DNA of 64,000 nucleotides, from positions 2,774,603 through 2,838,602 of the forward strand of contig JAAONU010000013.1 of assembly GCA_012932295.1 (NCBI GenBank), in the 5' to 3' direction. Position 1 is the stretch's first letter. Every line of letters begins with the position of its first letter. Position numbers and translations under genes: made by a program. Under the pieces are notes generated by a model that saw nothing but the letters and a program-made list of their open reading frames with translations, made no database searches and was not told the DNA's origin. Source of the stretch: Cyclina sinensis (Eukaryota; Mollusca; Bivalvia; Venerida; Veneridae). Shown here in pieces: positions 10,270-22,517 of the stretch.

Positions 10270-11125
10270 AAGTCCCCTACCGGAAAGGGCACTGTCACAC
10301 AAAATGGAACCAAAATTCAAATATTGACAAAAAGTTAGCTGAAATCAATAGTTTGTTGTTAATGATAGATATGTGATAGGTATCTTTTATTCAACATATT
10401 ATCAAAAGATCACATGCCTATTAATTGGGTGTAATGTTATAAATAAAATATGCATATGTTATACAAATAAATATCTTATTTTTCAATACAAAGAACAGAC
10501 TTATAAATGCACCATGGTCTGTGATCTGTAAGCTTAAAGTTGTATAGGTTCTGTATAAGTTCAAACGTAAGTGGAAGAAAAACATTCAAGAGAATTCAAC
10601 AATTTGCTATATTTTCTAAGTAAAAACGAAGCACATTTTTCTCTATATACGGATAAGAGTAATGGAACATATTGTGTAATAATAACGACACCAATAAGTT
10701 TGTATAAAGTCTCAATCAAATGCATCAATAGGTTCCAGAAATATTCAAGGAAATGTAGATTTTTGGAAAAATTTCAATGTGAAAAAGGGGCATAACTTTG
10801 TGAAAATCAGAGTTCCGAATTATGGAACACGACATGTGAACTTGTGTTTTTAGTATCAAGTTTAAAATGGATATCTACAGGGTTCAAAAGTATATCACAA
10901 TTTTTGCAATATTTAAAGTCTATTTGTTGTCATAGCAAGCACATTTCCAGGAATAAAACAAAAATGATCTGCAATATTTCCATATTGTCGTCTATCCATG
11001 TTTCAAGTTTCATGAAAATATTCCATTTACTTTTTGGATTATCGCAGGATCCAGTTTTTGCGGACAGACTGACGGACAGACAGACGGACGGACGGAGGGC
11101 AAACCGATGAACCGGTAGGGGACTT
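10270..11125. mobile_element. 0.86-kb TIR element (AAGTCCCCTACCGG), unit 1
   Basis: Perfect 14-bp inverted termini at 10,270-10,283 and 11,112-11,125. Just inside the right end lies a GACAGACNGACGG minisatellite (11,063-11,097). No coding capacity. The target duplication is unclear. Unit 3 keeps the left terminus (50,117-50,130) but has lost the right end. Confidence 0.78.
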
Positions 11126-11143
11126 AAAGCAAAAAGATACATG

Positions 11144-11162
11144 CATACATACATACATACAT
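11144..11162 (+). repeat. (CATA)n microsatellite, unit 1
   Basis: Four CATA repeats plus CAT; eight in unit 2, with further variation in unit 3 (50,615-50,637). Confidence 0.9.
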
Positions 11163-11163
11163 G

Positions 11164-12173
11164 AATGCATACATGCATGAGATCTCTTCATAGGATAGCA
11201 ACAGTTCTTAGAAAATAGTATTTTATTTCAAAGATTGCAAAAACAGAAAGAATCGATCAAGCTTTTAATGAAAGAATATTATGTTGCAAATAAGCATCTA
11301 TATGATTTACTATGTGCATTTTAACAAGTAAATAATGTTAACTGAATACAATCATTCATCGTCCGGTGTCTTCATACAGTTATTAGTTCGTGGAAAGGCA
11401 TTTTCACCAGAGTGTTTAACTACAGCTTTTAACCATCGGCAGGAATAAGCATCCAGCAATAAACAATGAACATAAAATAATTTGCGTTTACCCTCTGTAA
11501 AAATGAATACCCGAAATTTTAATATTAATATGCATCTACACGCTGTATCAAATGACATTCAAAAACCGTTTCCGAACAGGATGTTTTTAAGTTATAGTTA
11601 TATACCTTTTAAATAAAGCAGTGTTTTGGAATATGGATTTATTTCAGTGACATTTTCAAAGTTTAAAGCGAAATTTATTTAACTATTCTTTCTGCTACGG
11701 TCGTGTGAACATTAACAGAATTTTTGGATTTTCAGTCGTTCTGATTAAAACTTCGGACGAAAGGAGTGAGTTTCTAAGTTTTCTTTTCGTAAAAACTAGA
11801 TAAATTGAATTCACGGTTGCACATAAAACAGAGATAGTTTAAATGGTAAGCCAAGGCCAAGGCTCGTCCATTTCAACTTTCTAAACCCCTATACATCTCG
11901 GCACCTATCACTGGCATGTAAATGCAGTAGTTTTTTAAAGTCCAGGGACGTGACTTTCAGGTAATAATTGTTAGTTAAATTTTCGAGGCTTTAGGTGGGG
12001 ACATCGTTGAGAATTGACGTTTGTGATGTAGAAATATTAATTATTACTGCTTTTACATTTGACTTCAGTTTCCTTAGGCAAAAAAGTAATAGAACTTTTA
12101 CTCCCCAAAATCACCATAGGACTTATTGTGCATGAAAAAGCAAATAACTGCATTCAAAGGATTATGTGTTTTT
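11164..12173. other. No gene seen (unit 1 spacer)
   Basis: AT-rich sequence shared with units 2 and 3. It contains a 68-codon minus-strand frame (11,352-11,558) that is unchanged in unit 2, but the duplicates are too recent for this to show selection. Confidence 0.55.
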
Positions 12174-13998
12174 AGCTCAATGGTGAGCTTTTGTGATCGC
12201 CTGATGTCCGTCGTCCGTCGTCCGTCCGTGCGTCGTCAACTTTTTCTTCAAACAACTTCTTCTCCTGAACTGCTGGGCCAATCTTGCTGAAACTTGGCAG
12301 GAATGTTACTTGCATGAAGCTTTACCAAAATTGTTCAAATGGTTCAGGTCCATGGCATTTCTTGGCCACAGGAGCTAAAAATAGATTTTCAAGGTTGGAA
12401 CTTTAAAAATCTTCTTCTCCAGAACTACAAGGCCTTGAGCTTAGATATTTGGTATGAAGCATCATCAGGTGGACCCCTGGGTCAAAAATGGCCCTGCCCA
12501 AGGGGTCACTAGTTTTACATAGAATTATATAGGAAAAACTTTAAAAATCTTCTTGTCTGAAACCACAAGGCCTTGAGTTTAGTTATTTGGTGTGCAGCAT
12601 TGTCCAGTGGACCTCTACCAAGTTTGTTCAAATCATGGCTCCTGGGTAGAAAAATGGCCCAGCCCCGGGGGTCACATGTTTTACATAGAGTTATATAGGA
12701 AAATCTTTAAAAAAATCTTCTTGTCAGAAACTGCAAGGCCTACCAAGTTTGTTTAAATCATGGCTCCTGGGTCAAAAATGCCCCCCAGGGGTCAAATGTA
12801 TTAGATAGAGTTATATAGGAAAAACTTTAAAAAATCTTCTTGTCAGAAACAGCAAGGTGTAGAGTTTAGATATTTGGTGTGCAGCATTGTCTAGTGGACC
12901 TCTATCAATTTTGTTCAAATTATGTTCCCTGGGTCAAAATTGGCCACGCCCCAGGGTTCTATTGATTTACATATAGTTATATAGGAAAAACATGAAAAAA
13001 CATTTTTTTCCGAAACTAATAGGACTAGACCTTAGATATTTGGTGTGGAGTATTGTGTTGAGAGCTTTTACCAGTATTCTATATATGTTGGCCCCGGAGT
13101 CAAAATTGGCCCCGCCCCGGGGTCCTTAATATGTAAAAAAGGCAATCTTTACAAATCTTCTTACTGGAAACCTCAATGCCTACAGCTTAGATATCTGGTA
13201 TGCAGCATTGTCTAGTGGATGTCTAACAAGTTTGTTCAATTTATATCCCCTGGTTAAAAATGGGCCACGCCCCAGGGTTCTCTTGGTTTACATATATTGG
13301 TTTATAGGAAAAACATGGAAAATCATTTTTCTCCGAAACTAATAGGACTAGACCTTAGATATTTGGTGTGGAGTATTGTGTTGAGAACTTTTACCAGTAT
13401 TCTTTATATGTTGGCCCCGGGGTTAAAATTGGCCCCGCCCTGGGAGCCCTTAATATGTAAAAAAGGCAATCTTTAAAAATCTTCTTACTGGAAACCTCAA
13501 AGCCTACAGCTTAGATATTTGGTATGCAGCATTGTCTAGGGGACCTCTACCTAGTTTGTTTGAAAAATGTCAGTGGGGTCACTATTGGCCCCGCCCGAGG
13601 GGTCATTAGTTTTAAATAGCAGTATAGAAGAAAATCTTTAAAAATCTTGTCTGAAACCACAAGGCCTAGAATTTTAAAATTTGGCATGAAGCAAGCTTTA
13701 TCAAGCTTTTTGAAATTATTAGATTAGGTTAAAGGTCATGGAGGCTAAAAATAGATTTATCTACTGTACCTCATAGAGCCTTCATTTATAGACCAGTATC
13801 TTTGATATTTAGTATATAGGTTCCTTGCATGGACGTCTACCCATGGGTAGGGTTTAAGGTGACTGGGTCAAGGTCAAGGTCACCATAGCTTATAATAGAT
13901 ATTTCTACTTTCTGTCATAGAGCCTTTATCTATTGACTGATATTTTACATATTTGGTTTGTAGGCACTTACATATTTTCAATTAAAAATGAAATACTG
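12174..13998. mobile_element. Pearl-like tandem-core element, right end deleted, unit 1
   Basis: The left end is AGCTCAATGGTGAGCT (itself a small palindrome), followed by a GTCCGTCGTCC minisatellite. Then come about nine diverged monomers of roughly 120-175 bp containing CTTAGATATTTGGT, GGACCTCTACC and TGGCCCCGCCC blocks. The layout (unique flank, tandem core, unique flank, no ORF) resembles bivalve pearl and Helitron-derived DINE/HINE elements. Here about 277 bp including the right end is deleted compared with unit 2. Confidence 0.75.
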
Positions 13999-14339
13999 GG
14001 CTTATATCATAGTCGATGTTGTGGGCATGTTATAAAGACGTGTTATATTTTTGATATTACACTTATGTCACGTAAACTTCATTTACAATATGCTTACGGC
14101 GTTAGCAAGTATACAGACAAATTGAATGTTGATTTATTTTTTGCACATTTCAAATACCGATGAAATTCTAAGATATATAGTTAATCAATTTTATATTTAT
14201 AATTTTACCCACGCTTAAAAGGAATATTGGTTATATCTGTTAACTCGTGTATGACGAGGATGACATAACTAGACGGAAGGGCACCACACGCTACAGATAA
14301 CAATACTAAATATATATATTAAAATGTTTACTGTACAAA

Positions 14340-14900
14340 AACCTGTTCAGTCTTCTCCTTGATACAAGCCATGTCCCTTGTTCATGGCTAGAAGGTATTA
14401 TTATTCCAGTTTACAAAAAATAGAATGATTCCAAGGATCCAAGTAAGTGCAGGCCTATTACAATGTTTAGTCTTTTTAAGAAAGCTATTTACTTTTGTAT
14501 TAAATCAAAAGTTATCATCATATTATTTTGAAAATACAAACAACTTGAATGAAAATTAGACGGACTTTCGAAAGGGATGTTTTACTGTTCTACATTAGAC
14601 CATTTAATATTTGCGCTGCAAGCAGTTATTAAAATTTAAAAAGAAAAGACAAAAGGTCGTTTGCGCTTTTATTGCTTTTTCACAGGCCTTGACCAGGTCT
14701 GGAGGGTTGGCCTGTGGCATGAACTTCTGAACTCTAGAAATGGCAAGTTTTTCAAAGTAATAAATAATATGTACCAAAACTTTAAATGTTTATCCCATCA
14801 TGGGGTATGTTGCCATTCAAATTCGCCTGATCTCACTTTTAATTGCCTTATTACATGCAAACCTACAAAGATGTCATTCCAAATATGTCATGATTAATCA
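14340..14900 (+). pseudogene. Degenerate plus-strand LINE RT fragment, unit 1
   Basis: In broken plus frames the translation reads SHVPCSWLEGIIIPVYK, DPSKCRPITMFSLFKK, LDGLSKGMF-STLDHLIFALQAVI, then in 14,661-14,897 GLDQVWRVGLWHELLN and FFKVINNMYQNFK. These are the consecutive RT blocks (PVYKKGD, NYRPIT, GFRKG, AFDKVWR.LW.KL, VI.NMY) of a LINE family different from the minus-strand one. In-frame stops and a lost GVRQG region show it is long dead. Confidence 0.8.
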
Positions 14901-16228
14901 GAGTAAAGTAGTATAGATGGAGTGATCACATTAAACATATATTCACAACGCAGGCCAATATATCAGGAACAGATTACAATTCTAGAATTCATAAATTCTT
15001 TAAGAGTCAAATAAGGGTAAAATCTATAACATTTTTAAAGATCTCACCAGTTTTAATTTTATTTAAAATTTATTGATTTTTTAAACTAACAGAACTCGGT
15101 TGATATGAAGCTATTCTTTACAAGACAGGATTCGAATCTTACGTAGGTTCTGAGTCAAACTAATTTTTGCTTGAGAGTCCATTTCAATACAGCGAGGACA
15201 TTTTTTTAACTCATCGAAACAAGCCGATAGAAACGATATTACTTTAAACTAGGTTAAACATCACAAAAAAATCCAGTTCCTTGATTATCTATTTAAATCT
15301 CTCAATTTTATAATGGTGGTGCATTTTTAAGATGATAAATGCGAAAGATAAATGTGTGCGTTTACTTGGAAAAAATAGAAGAATGATAACAACTGTCTGT
15401 TCGTTTCAATGTCGACCCAAACTTGACATTGTCTGTTTTCAGTTTATCTATAACCGATTTATTTTTTTTTTCTGATAAACTGCACATTTTTGTTCTGCCG
15501 GTGTATAAAATACATTAAGGCAACTCTTACGAGACTTTGAATTGACCAAATGTATATTCCTGCACCGATACAACATACACAAGTGCAGTTTATTCCTCAA
15601 ATTTCATTTCTTTTGTGGCTACATCCGAGAGAATATGTTCCAAATTTTGACACGATTTACCCTATCCACAGGCAAAATTCACTTTCCCTGACGATAACTG
15701 CCTTCCATACATATATCAGGTACAACCATTTAAAATTATATATGCTTTGGTTACTCTATGTTAATATCGGAAACTCATTAATAAAATGCAGAAAAATGCA
15801 TTAATTGACAATTCAAAGAGATGCTGTTTTTCTTTTTAACTTCTACCATAAACAAAGTTAGCCGTTCAGTTTGCTGTCCCTGTTCTGGGCTACTTAAATG
15901 TAAAACTTTGAATAAAAACACAGTTCAGAGACATTGTGTTGAAATATTGTGTTCAACTGAAATCGAATCGACAAAATCATTACGTCTTATTTTACACATT
16001 GGCTTTGTCCAAAACAGTGGTTCGGCATGTCACAGTTTGACAATGTTATTCAGTAATGTTTTATGCAATTCTTAGCGTGTAAAACTCAAAAGTAGGATAC
16101 TACGTTATCTGCCTTTGGTCCCACGCGGATCGTGCTCATGTCAAGAATCCGTCGAGCGAAATGTAATCTTTTTTTTTTCGATAAGAAATCTGTAGAGTTA
16201 CAAAAGGACCTTTTTGTGCACGGTTTGG
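14901..16228. other. No gene seen (unit 1 spacer)
   Basis: AT-rich. It holds several 60-85-codon frames without recognisable features, preserved in unit 2 only because the units are recent duplicates. Confidence 0.5.
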
Positions 16229-16752
16229 TTGTACAAACTTAAAGAAATTTAATAGTTTAAAATTCTAGTAAAGGCTTCAAAACGGGTGGACGTTTTAATT
16301 CTGTATGCTCCCAGGCGGTATAACAGCAACATTATGATACAGGGTCTTTAAAAAAAGTTTTGTATACGAGTAAAATATTTTCATAAAATTATGAAATTAA
16401 TAGACATGTTTCTTAGAAATATTTATTTGAGTCAACAAACTTATAAATAATACTTGTGAATACTTGTGTATTTTTACATCAAAGTTCATATAAGCCAGTA
16501 TAACACTGGCCATAATCGTCATAAAAATAAACTAAATATTGTTGCCTGCCAAACGGGATGGGGGCTATGCCTTTCTCACTTTGGTAGCGTTGACTTAAAA
16601 TTGAAAGACTTCCGTGGTATCTAAACAGGACTGTTGTTATTAGATGTTCCTTCAGAGAACATAGACAGAGGACCATACAGAATTAAAACTTCCACCCGTT
16701 TTGAAGCCTTTACTAGAATTGTAAACTATTAAATTTCTTTAACTTTGTACAA
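16229..16752. mobile_element. 0.5-kb foldback with about 83-bp inverted arms, unit 1
   Basis: The left arm (16,229-16,311, starting TTGTACAAACTTAAAG) and right arm (16,670-16,752, ending CTTTAACTTTGTACAA) are near-perfect inverted repeats with a few mismatches, separated by about 360 bp. The spacer contains a 65-codon minus frame (16,479-16,676) that differs at 5 residues from its unit 2 counterpart and is probably not a gene. Whether this is a foldback transposon or an inverted duplication is unknown. Confidence 0.85.
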
Positions 16753-17011
16753 AAAGAACAAAACTAGACGTTATTGTAATATAAATCACTCATTTATTCA
16801 AATAATAGAAAATAAAACACATCTGAAACGTTGTTGAAAATACCAATCTGCTTAAATTCTGGTACAATTCAGTGTTGTAATTATCTAGTTAAACGCTCTG
16901 AATAGCCTTGGACGAATGAAGTTGGACCGATATGGCTTCACATAGGTTTTTAAAAATAGCGCGCCGGTGACCTTGTGAACATAAATAGCAATAATTTCTA
17001 ACCATGAAAAT

Positions 17012-17305
17012 ATGTTTAACTTTTCTGTAAAAGTCTCTAAAAATGAATTTGATAACCTTTATGAAGCTCAAACTATTAAAATGAATCAGATCTTGAGTCT
17101 TGTAGAATTTTTACAATTTTTGGATGACAACCTAACGGGAATTTACGATGGAGTTTTGTCGAAAAGAGAGCTCCCTTTTTTCAGAGTCATTTATACTGAA
17201 ATGTTCAACCATTACCAAAATATAGTTGAAAAGGGGGTGAAAGCTACCAGTTTGGTTGATTTATCTAAGAAGACGACCACTTTGCCGATCGCCATTCAAC
17301 CATAA
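17012..17305 (+). CDS. Weak 97-aa ORF, unknown
   Basis: The frame encodes an acidic/aliphatic, plausibly helical peptide with no match I recognise. It starts at an ATG in poor context and ends at 17,305. The unit 2 counterpart (about 38,569-38,862) has lost a T (frameshift) and gained TAG, so it is not maintained there. It could be an old exon, a transposon remnant or chance. No signal peptide or TM segment. Confidence 0.25.
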   Translation: MFNFSVKVSKNEFDNLYEAQTIKMNQILSLVEFLQFLDDNLTGIYDGVLSKRELPFFRVIYTEMFNHYQNIVEKGVKATSLVDLSKKTTTLPIAIQP

Positions 17306-19346
17306 AATGGGTGACTCAACCAAAATTTGGCGTTTCACCCAAGCGTAGAAGTCAATTACACATGTTTTAACAATAAACAGTAATAACCGAGTAAATACTT
17401 TAATCCAAACTTAGTGATTCAGCGGATTAGTGTAAAAATGTTCATTTCACAATATGGATTAGGATTTGTCAGACTGACAAACATGGCAAAACATTTACGA
17501 ACAAGAGTTTCGAGTCGTGAAATCGGATGACAAACTGTTGCATGAAAGATAACACATCAAGAAAAATTCAGTTAAACAAGTTTCATAACCTACATAAATG
17601 GATTTATGTGTTTTGTCACTTTATCAGAACACTGTTCATTGTGTATCTTATAATGAATCAGCAGGCTGACTTTGGTTAAGAAATATCATTTTACAAGCCT
17701 ACAAGGTAGGATTTAGCAACTCTAAAACCTGGGGTGTATCAATATTACTCTAGAATGATGACAACATCTGGATGAATATTTTTCGTAGAGAGTCGATCAT
17801 TCCAAATACAAATCAATTCAAAAAGATAGACGTACTTTGTTGCGTGGTCGTCAAATCTTTGCAATACTGAGAAAAATCTATAAAAAAATACACAGAAAGA
17901 AGTGTGATTTGTCGAGAATAATTATCGGCACTAAATTTATAAGGTCCTGTAAATAAAATATAGTTTCTAAAATAACTTATGTATGAAAACCTAATCCGAG
18001 CAATATAATATATATATTTATATATATTTATTTAGTTATTTTTTATTTATAAGTGAAAATTAACAGCAAATTTTCTCTTAAGCAAGTTGCGTATGCATTA
18101 GTGCAGACATTTTGCATAACTTTGCGATAATGTTATTTATTTGTTAATGGGAGGTATTATAACTTTAAGTCTAAAATAACTGGAACTTTTCAAAAAAGCA
18201 ATTATGTCTTTTTTGAGCATTGTTCTACAAGGTCTTGATTTAACTGAAATTCTCATTAGTTTTTATATGAAAAAAATCTAATTAATATAAGTATGGTCTT
18301 AATTTCTTTTCTCTTGTTCAGCGACTTAAGAATTATCATAACAAGCCATATGCTTTTACAAACCACTTATAACTGTTTTAAAATAGACGAATAAATTTTC
18401 AGTTTTACACTTAGACTATCTTTAAAATTGAATAAAAGTGTGACAAAAAAAGGCAGTCGGTAGAGAAATGGAAAAAAACCTCGGTTATAACAGTCATTGC
18501 ATCTGTTTTCAATCGTTCAATCGTCGGCACCATACCTGACGTGCAAGACGCTTAATAATTGATATTTTCCAATTTCATGCATTTCAAATAAAGTATTTAT
18601 GTCGGTAACAGCTTTTACTGCAGAAATAGTTTTCTTCAGTTAATTATCATTGCCTATTCATTTTTTAAGGTGCACCTAACGCTCAATTTCAATTAATAGT
18701 GCAAATTGCAAATAATGTGTAAAATACTTATTATCAATTAAGAGAAATAATGTTGAACGTTATCCTTTCTTTGTTACCCTCATCTTTCATTTATTTAACC
18801 TTATACAAGTAACATTCATTATTGTTACACAAAGAAATGTATATATTTATTGCAATCAATTCTGTCACTATATTGTATGTAATTTATCTGTGTCTGGGAA
18901 TGGCAAATTTTAATGTTGTGAGACTTTGTGACCCGGCCTTTTGCGTAACATGTAAATGCTATGAAAAAGTTAATACAATAAAATAGGTTTAAACTATTGA
19001 CTTTGCGATTATGGGTACTAATTATGGACCATTTAGACAATAGCTCTACAGTGTGTTTTGAAGTACTGAAGTAAATTACCGACACGTGATCTCCATTAAG
19101 CAATATTTCTTTTTTCCAGAACTGGGCATACTCTATCTCCGGAGTCTTAAATTTGTATGACAGTTCCTTTGTTTGTCACTTTATAGATATCTTTGACATA
19201 TTCGTTAGACAACTAAAATGCATCTTTCATACACTTCAAACAAAAATTTAAAAGACGGTTGAAATGTCATGTTTCCAGCACAAAAATATTCTGTTCTGAA
19301 AATGAATTAGATATTCGACAGAATAGTCTCTTCGGTCACATTTGTA
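17306..19346. other. No gene seen (unit 1 spacer)
   Basis: Very AT-rich sequence including a TATATATTTATA tract near 18,005-18,035. No supported feature. Confidence 0.6.
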
Positions 19347-19656
19347 GGTTTGAAAATGTTCAAACAAACGAATTATTACTGTTAGTTTGAAAACGTTTAT
19401 ACAAACAAATAATAGCTGTCGGTTTGAAAGCGTTTAAACAAACGAAAAACAGCTGTCGGGTTGAAAACGTTTAAACAAGCGAATAATAGCTGTCGGGTTG
19501 AAAACGTTTAAATAAGCGAATAATAACTGTCAGTTTTAAAACGTTTAAACAAGCGAATAATTACTGTCAGTTTGAAATCGTTTAAACAAGCAAAAAATAA
19601 CTGTCAGTTTGAAAACGAATAAACAAGCGAATAATAACTGTCGGTTGGAAACGTTT
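19347..19656. repeat. 37-bp minisatellite, about 8 copies, unit 1
   Basis: The monomer runs GGTTTGAAAACGTTTAAACA, then AGCGAATAATAGCTGTC. Repeat starts are spaced 37 bp (for example 19,384, 19,421, 19,458). Each good monomer contains the palindrome GTTTAAAC. The array ends about 40 bp before the LINE 3' terminus. Repeats abut directly with no spacers. Confidence 0.92.
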
Positions 19657-19906
19657 TTGATTTCACTATGATAAGATCGAAAGGTAGAATTTTATCAAAA
19701 CTTCCAACTTCAGACTTTCATTGTATAAATGGCCTCCAGCCCATATACAAAGATGTATATACATATTGTACAAATACAAACAAGGACATTTACCTGTAAA
19801 AAAAGCAAAAAAAAATGACGGATCATGATACCATAACAAATACAATTTTAACATGTAACAAACTTTTACATGTAGGCATAGGTATTCATAACTATGAATT
19901 ATAATA

Positions 19907-20460
19907 TTAACCCATAACATTTTCTCTATGTTTGAATGCTTGAAATAAATACATCGCATTATCTCTAATTAACTGAATATTCTTTGTTGACATGAGAAAA
20001 TTGAATTTAACGATGTTCGGGTTATCTATGTATTTATTTGGAAGATATCTCTTCCTTATATCAGAGTACAAAGGGCAGACCAATAAAATGATACTCATTT
20101 TCTATAGTGTTACAACAATTAATACATAATTGCTGATTAATAGGTAACTATAAATATCTTCCCTTTTCGATCAATAGGTTATGAGATGAAGCTCTAAAGT
20201 TCACTAGACATCGTTTATATTTCAAAATATCTATGCCATTAACATATGTTTCAATAGTAAACTCTTTTTTAAAGTTCACGTAACATTTGGAAAGTTTTGC
20301 ATTACTCAAACACTCTTGGTTCCATATTTGTAAATACTGATCCTTTAACCGTTGTTTATAATCACTCAAAGAATTTTCTATATCTACTACATACTGGGAT
20401 TCCCAGATATAGCCAAACCCATTTTTATATAAATTTAAACGAATATTTGTAACTCAATTG
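19907..20460 (-). pseudogene. LINE ORF2 C-terminal domain, copy B
   Basis: The frames at 20,148-20,369 and 19,907-20,098 encode the tail of the RT protein (YVNFKKEFTIETYV, then PLYSDIRKRYLPNKYI). In copy C the same region stays open further and shows a C-x2-C-x7-H type zinc-knuckle-like block. In copy B a CAG to TAG change ends the frame at 20,148. Confidence 0.8.
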
Positions 20461-20810
20461 ACGTAACCAAAACTATCATACACTTTTAACATACCATAGC
20501 AAAGCCTTATATACCTATCTGATCTACACTCTAAGAGTTTCAGCCAATATTTTATACACCTACACGAAGCAGTTATATATATAAAGGATAACGCCCAATA
20601 TCCCCCATAATTGCAGCATTACATGCATTTTCTGACAAGTTCAAAAATCTCTTACAGGCAAATATATGTACAGCTTCTATTGATGCCATTTTTTCTGTTC
20701 CCCAAATTTCACTCCCATATAACATTATCGGGGTTACTTTCAAATCAAAAATTTAAAAAAAGATACACTGTTTAGACCGGGTGCATTTAATATATTTCCC
20801 AACAGAAAAT

Positions 20811-22048
20811 TCAATACCTTTTTAGCCTTAATAGCAGCGAATTCTGCCATTTTAAACAATGACATAGTAGAAGTATAAAATAAACCAACATAGTTAAAGC
20901 ATGATACACATTCAAGTTGTCTATTATTATATTGCCATTTTTCTTTATTAGACGAAATTCCCCCTTTTTGTAAACCATTACCTTTGTTTTATCTATATTC
21001 ACTTCAAAACTATTTTCAGTACAAAAAATAGACAACGCATTTAGTCGTTTTTGTAACCCAACAATAGTATCCGACATAAGAGCAACATTATCAAAAATAT
21101 TTCATCTAACGATGGATTTAACTGAATACCATGTGAATCAGAACCGGCTACTTCTATTGCTAGATCATTAATAAAAAATGAAAATAATATAGGGCTAAGA
21201 TTACAGCCTTGTCTTAAACAATCAAAGCTAGAAAAACTTCCTGTCTGACCAGATTTACACTTTACCAACATTTTTACGGACTTGTAAATATCTTTCATTG
21301 CAAGCAGGGGGAGTCCTCTTATGTTAATTGACAATAATTTGTTAAATAACTTGTTCCTTACCACGGAGTCGAAAGCTTTATGGAAATCAATAAAAGCTAC
21401 GCATAATTTTCTCCGTTTTATATTTAAAAGTTTAGACGCAATAGAGTACAAGATAAAAGCATTGTCAACAGTACTATTCCTTCTCTAAATCCTGCTTGCG
21501 TTTCAGAGATTTTGTCAAACATTTCTACAAAAAAGTAATCCTTCTGTTTAGTATACTTATATATATCTTGCTTAAAATATCCAACAACGCAATGCCTCTA
21601 TAGTTATTTGGTTCATCTAAACGTCCTTTCTTATGTATTTGAACTAGTATACTACTCGTCCAAGCTTCTGGAAAAACACCTGAGATATAAATTGTATTGA
21701 AAATTTTTACTAAATATGGCAACAGAAGATGTAACCCATACACAAAATGAGAAGGAATTAAGTTTCCCGCTGCAGATTTATTGAGTTTTAAATTTTTGAC
21801 AGCTTTGCTCATTTCATAAGCACTAATTTCATCATTAAAATATCACCTTCAATTTCACTAAGATCTACATCGATGTTTTCATTAGGAAAATCCTCTACAG
21901 CATCACCATGATTTAATTCTTCACCAAAGAGACTTTTAAAATGTATCTCCCTGTCTTCGTTGGATATATTCGGTAACTTTTCGTTTTGACCAGAAATTTC
22001 TTTTATTTTCCGCCAAAACAGCTTAGGGTTTGAGAAACAATGTTCCAA
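20811..22048 (-). pseudogene. LINE reverse transcriptase, copy B, catalytic Asp lost
   Basis: RT blocks appear in order across four broken frames: PEAWTSSILVQIHKKG and NNYRGIALLDILSKIY (21,525-21,812), CVAFIDFHKAFDSV and LRQGCNLSPILFSFFINDLA (21,041-21,451), the ADD-box region read as FDNVALMSD (near 21,081-21,092), and EVNIDKTKVMV (20,811-21,077). The second catalytic Asp of the ADD box is Asn (codon at 21,087-21,089) and the frame shifts immediately upstream. Reverse transcription by this copy is not possible. Confidence 0.88.
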
Positions 22049-22517
22049 AAACTTGGCTTTAACCTTATCATAATCATATCTTTTCGTTTTACATGCGTTA
22101 CGATATTTTTTCTTACTCGTTAAATAATTTTTTAGATCAATTTCAGTCCTAGTTCTTCGGAATCTTCACAATGCATTATTTGCCACCTTTCTCAGCAGTT
22201 TACATTCCTTATCAAACCACTCTGTTTTCTTCTTATAATTTTTTTCTAGTTCTTGGTTTAACATAAAAACATTCACTTACTTTAAGAATACATTTTGTGA
22301 AATCATTAACAATATCTGTAACAGAAACTTCAATATTTTCAAACTTTTCGTCCACTGTACCAAAACCTCCATCAAGAATGAAATTATATAAGATATCTTG
22401 ATATATTTGTCTCTGGTCACAATCAATCTTATATTTTCCTGTATATAACAATTAGTTTGTTCTACATTCAAGTTTATAGGTGACATTGATACAAAAACTC
22501 AAAGGCATATGGTCACA

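Larger units (their letters stand above)
1..21252. repeat. Array unit 1 (entered inside the LINE)
   Basis: The phase is arbitrary because the window opens in the RT region of a LINE. Compared with unit 2 it lacks about 277 bp at 13,998/13,999, has one fewer 37-bp minisatellite monomer, and differs by scattered substitutions and short indels. It carries all four large insertions that are missing or reduced in unit 3. Confidence 0.93.

Noticed and set aside
10099..10320. Minus-strand ORF with a poly-Leu run (also 31,359-31,577)
   Set aside because: Created by the AAT microsatellite.
12172..12190. tRNA box A-like start (TAGCTCAATGG), suggesting a SINE
   Set aside because: No box B (GGTTCGANNCC) within the expected distance. 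The sequence is the palindromic end of the pearl-like element.
16479..16676. 65-aa minus-strand ORF in the foldback spacer (87 aa at 37,975-38,238)
   Set aside because: Five residue changes in 65 between very recent duplicates plus a premature stop in one copy indicate no constraint.
19347..19656. CRISPR-like array of 37-bp repeats
   Set aside because: Repeats abut with no unique spacers, repeat identity is imperfect, and the context is animal DNA.
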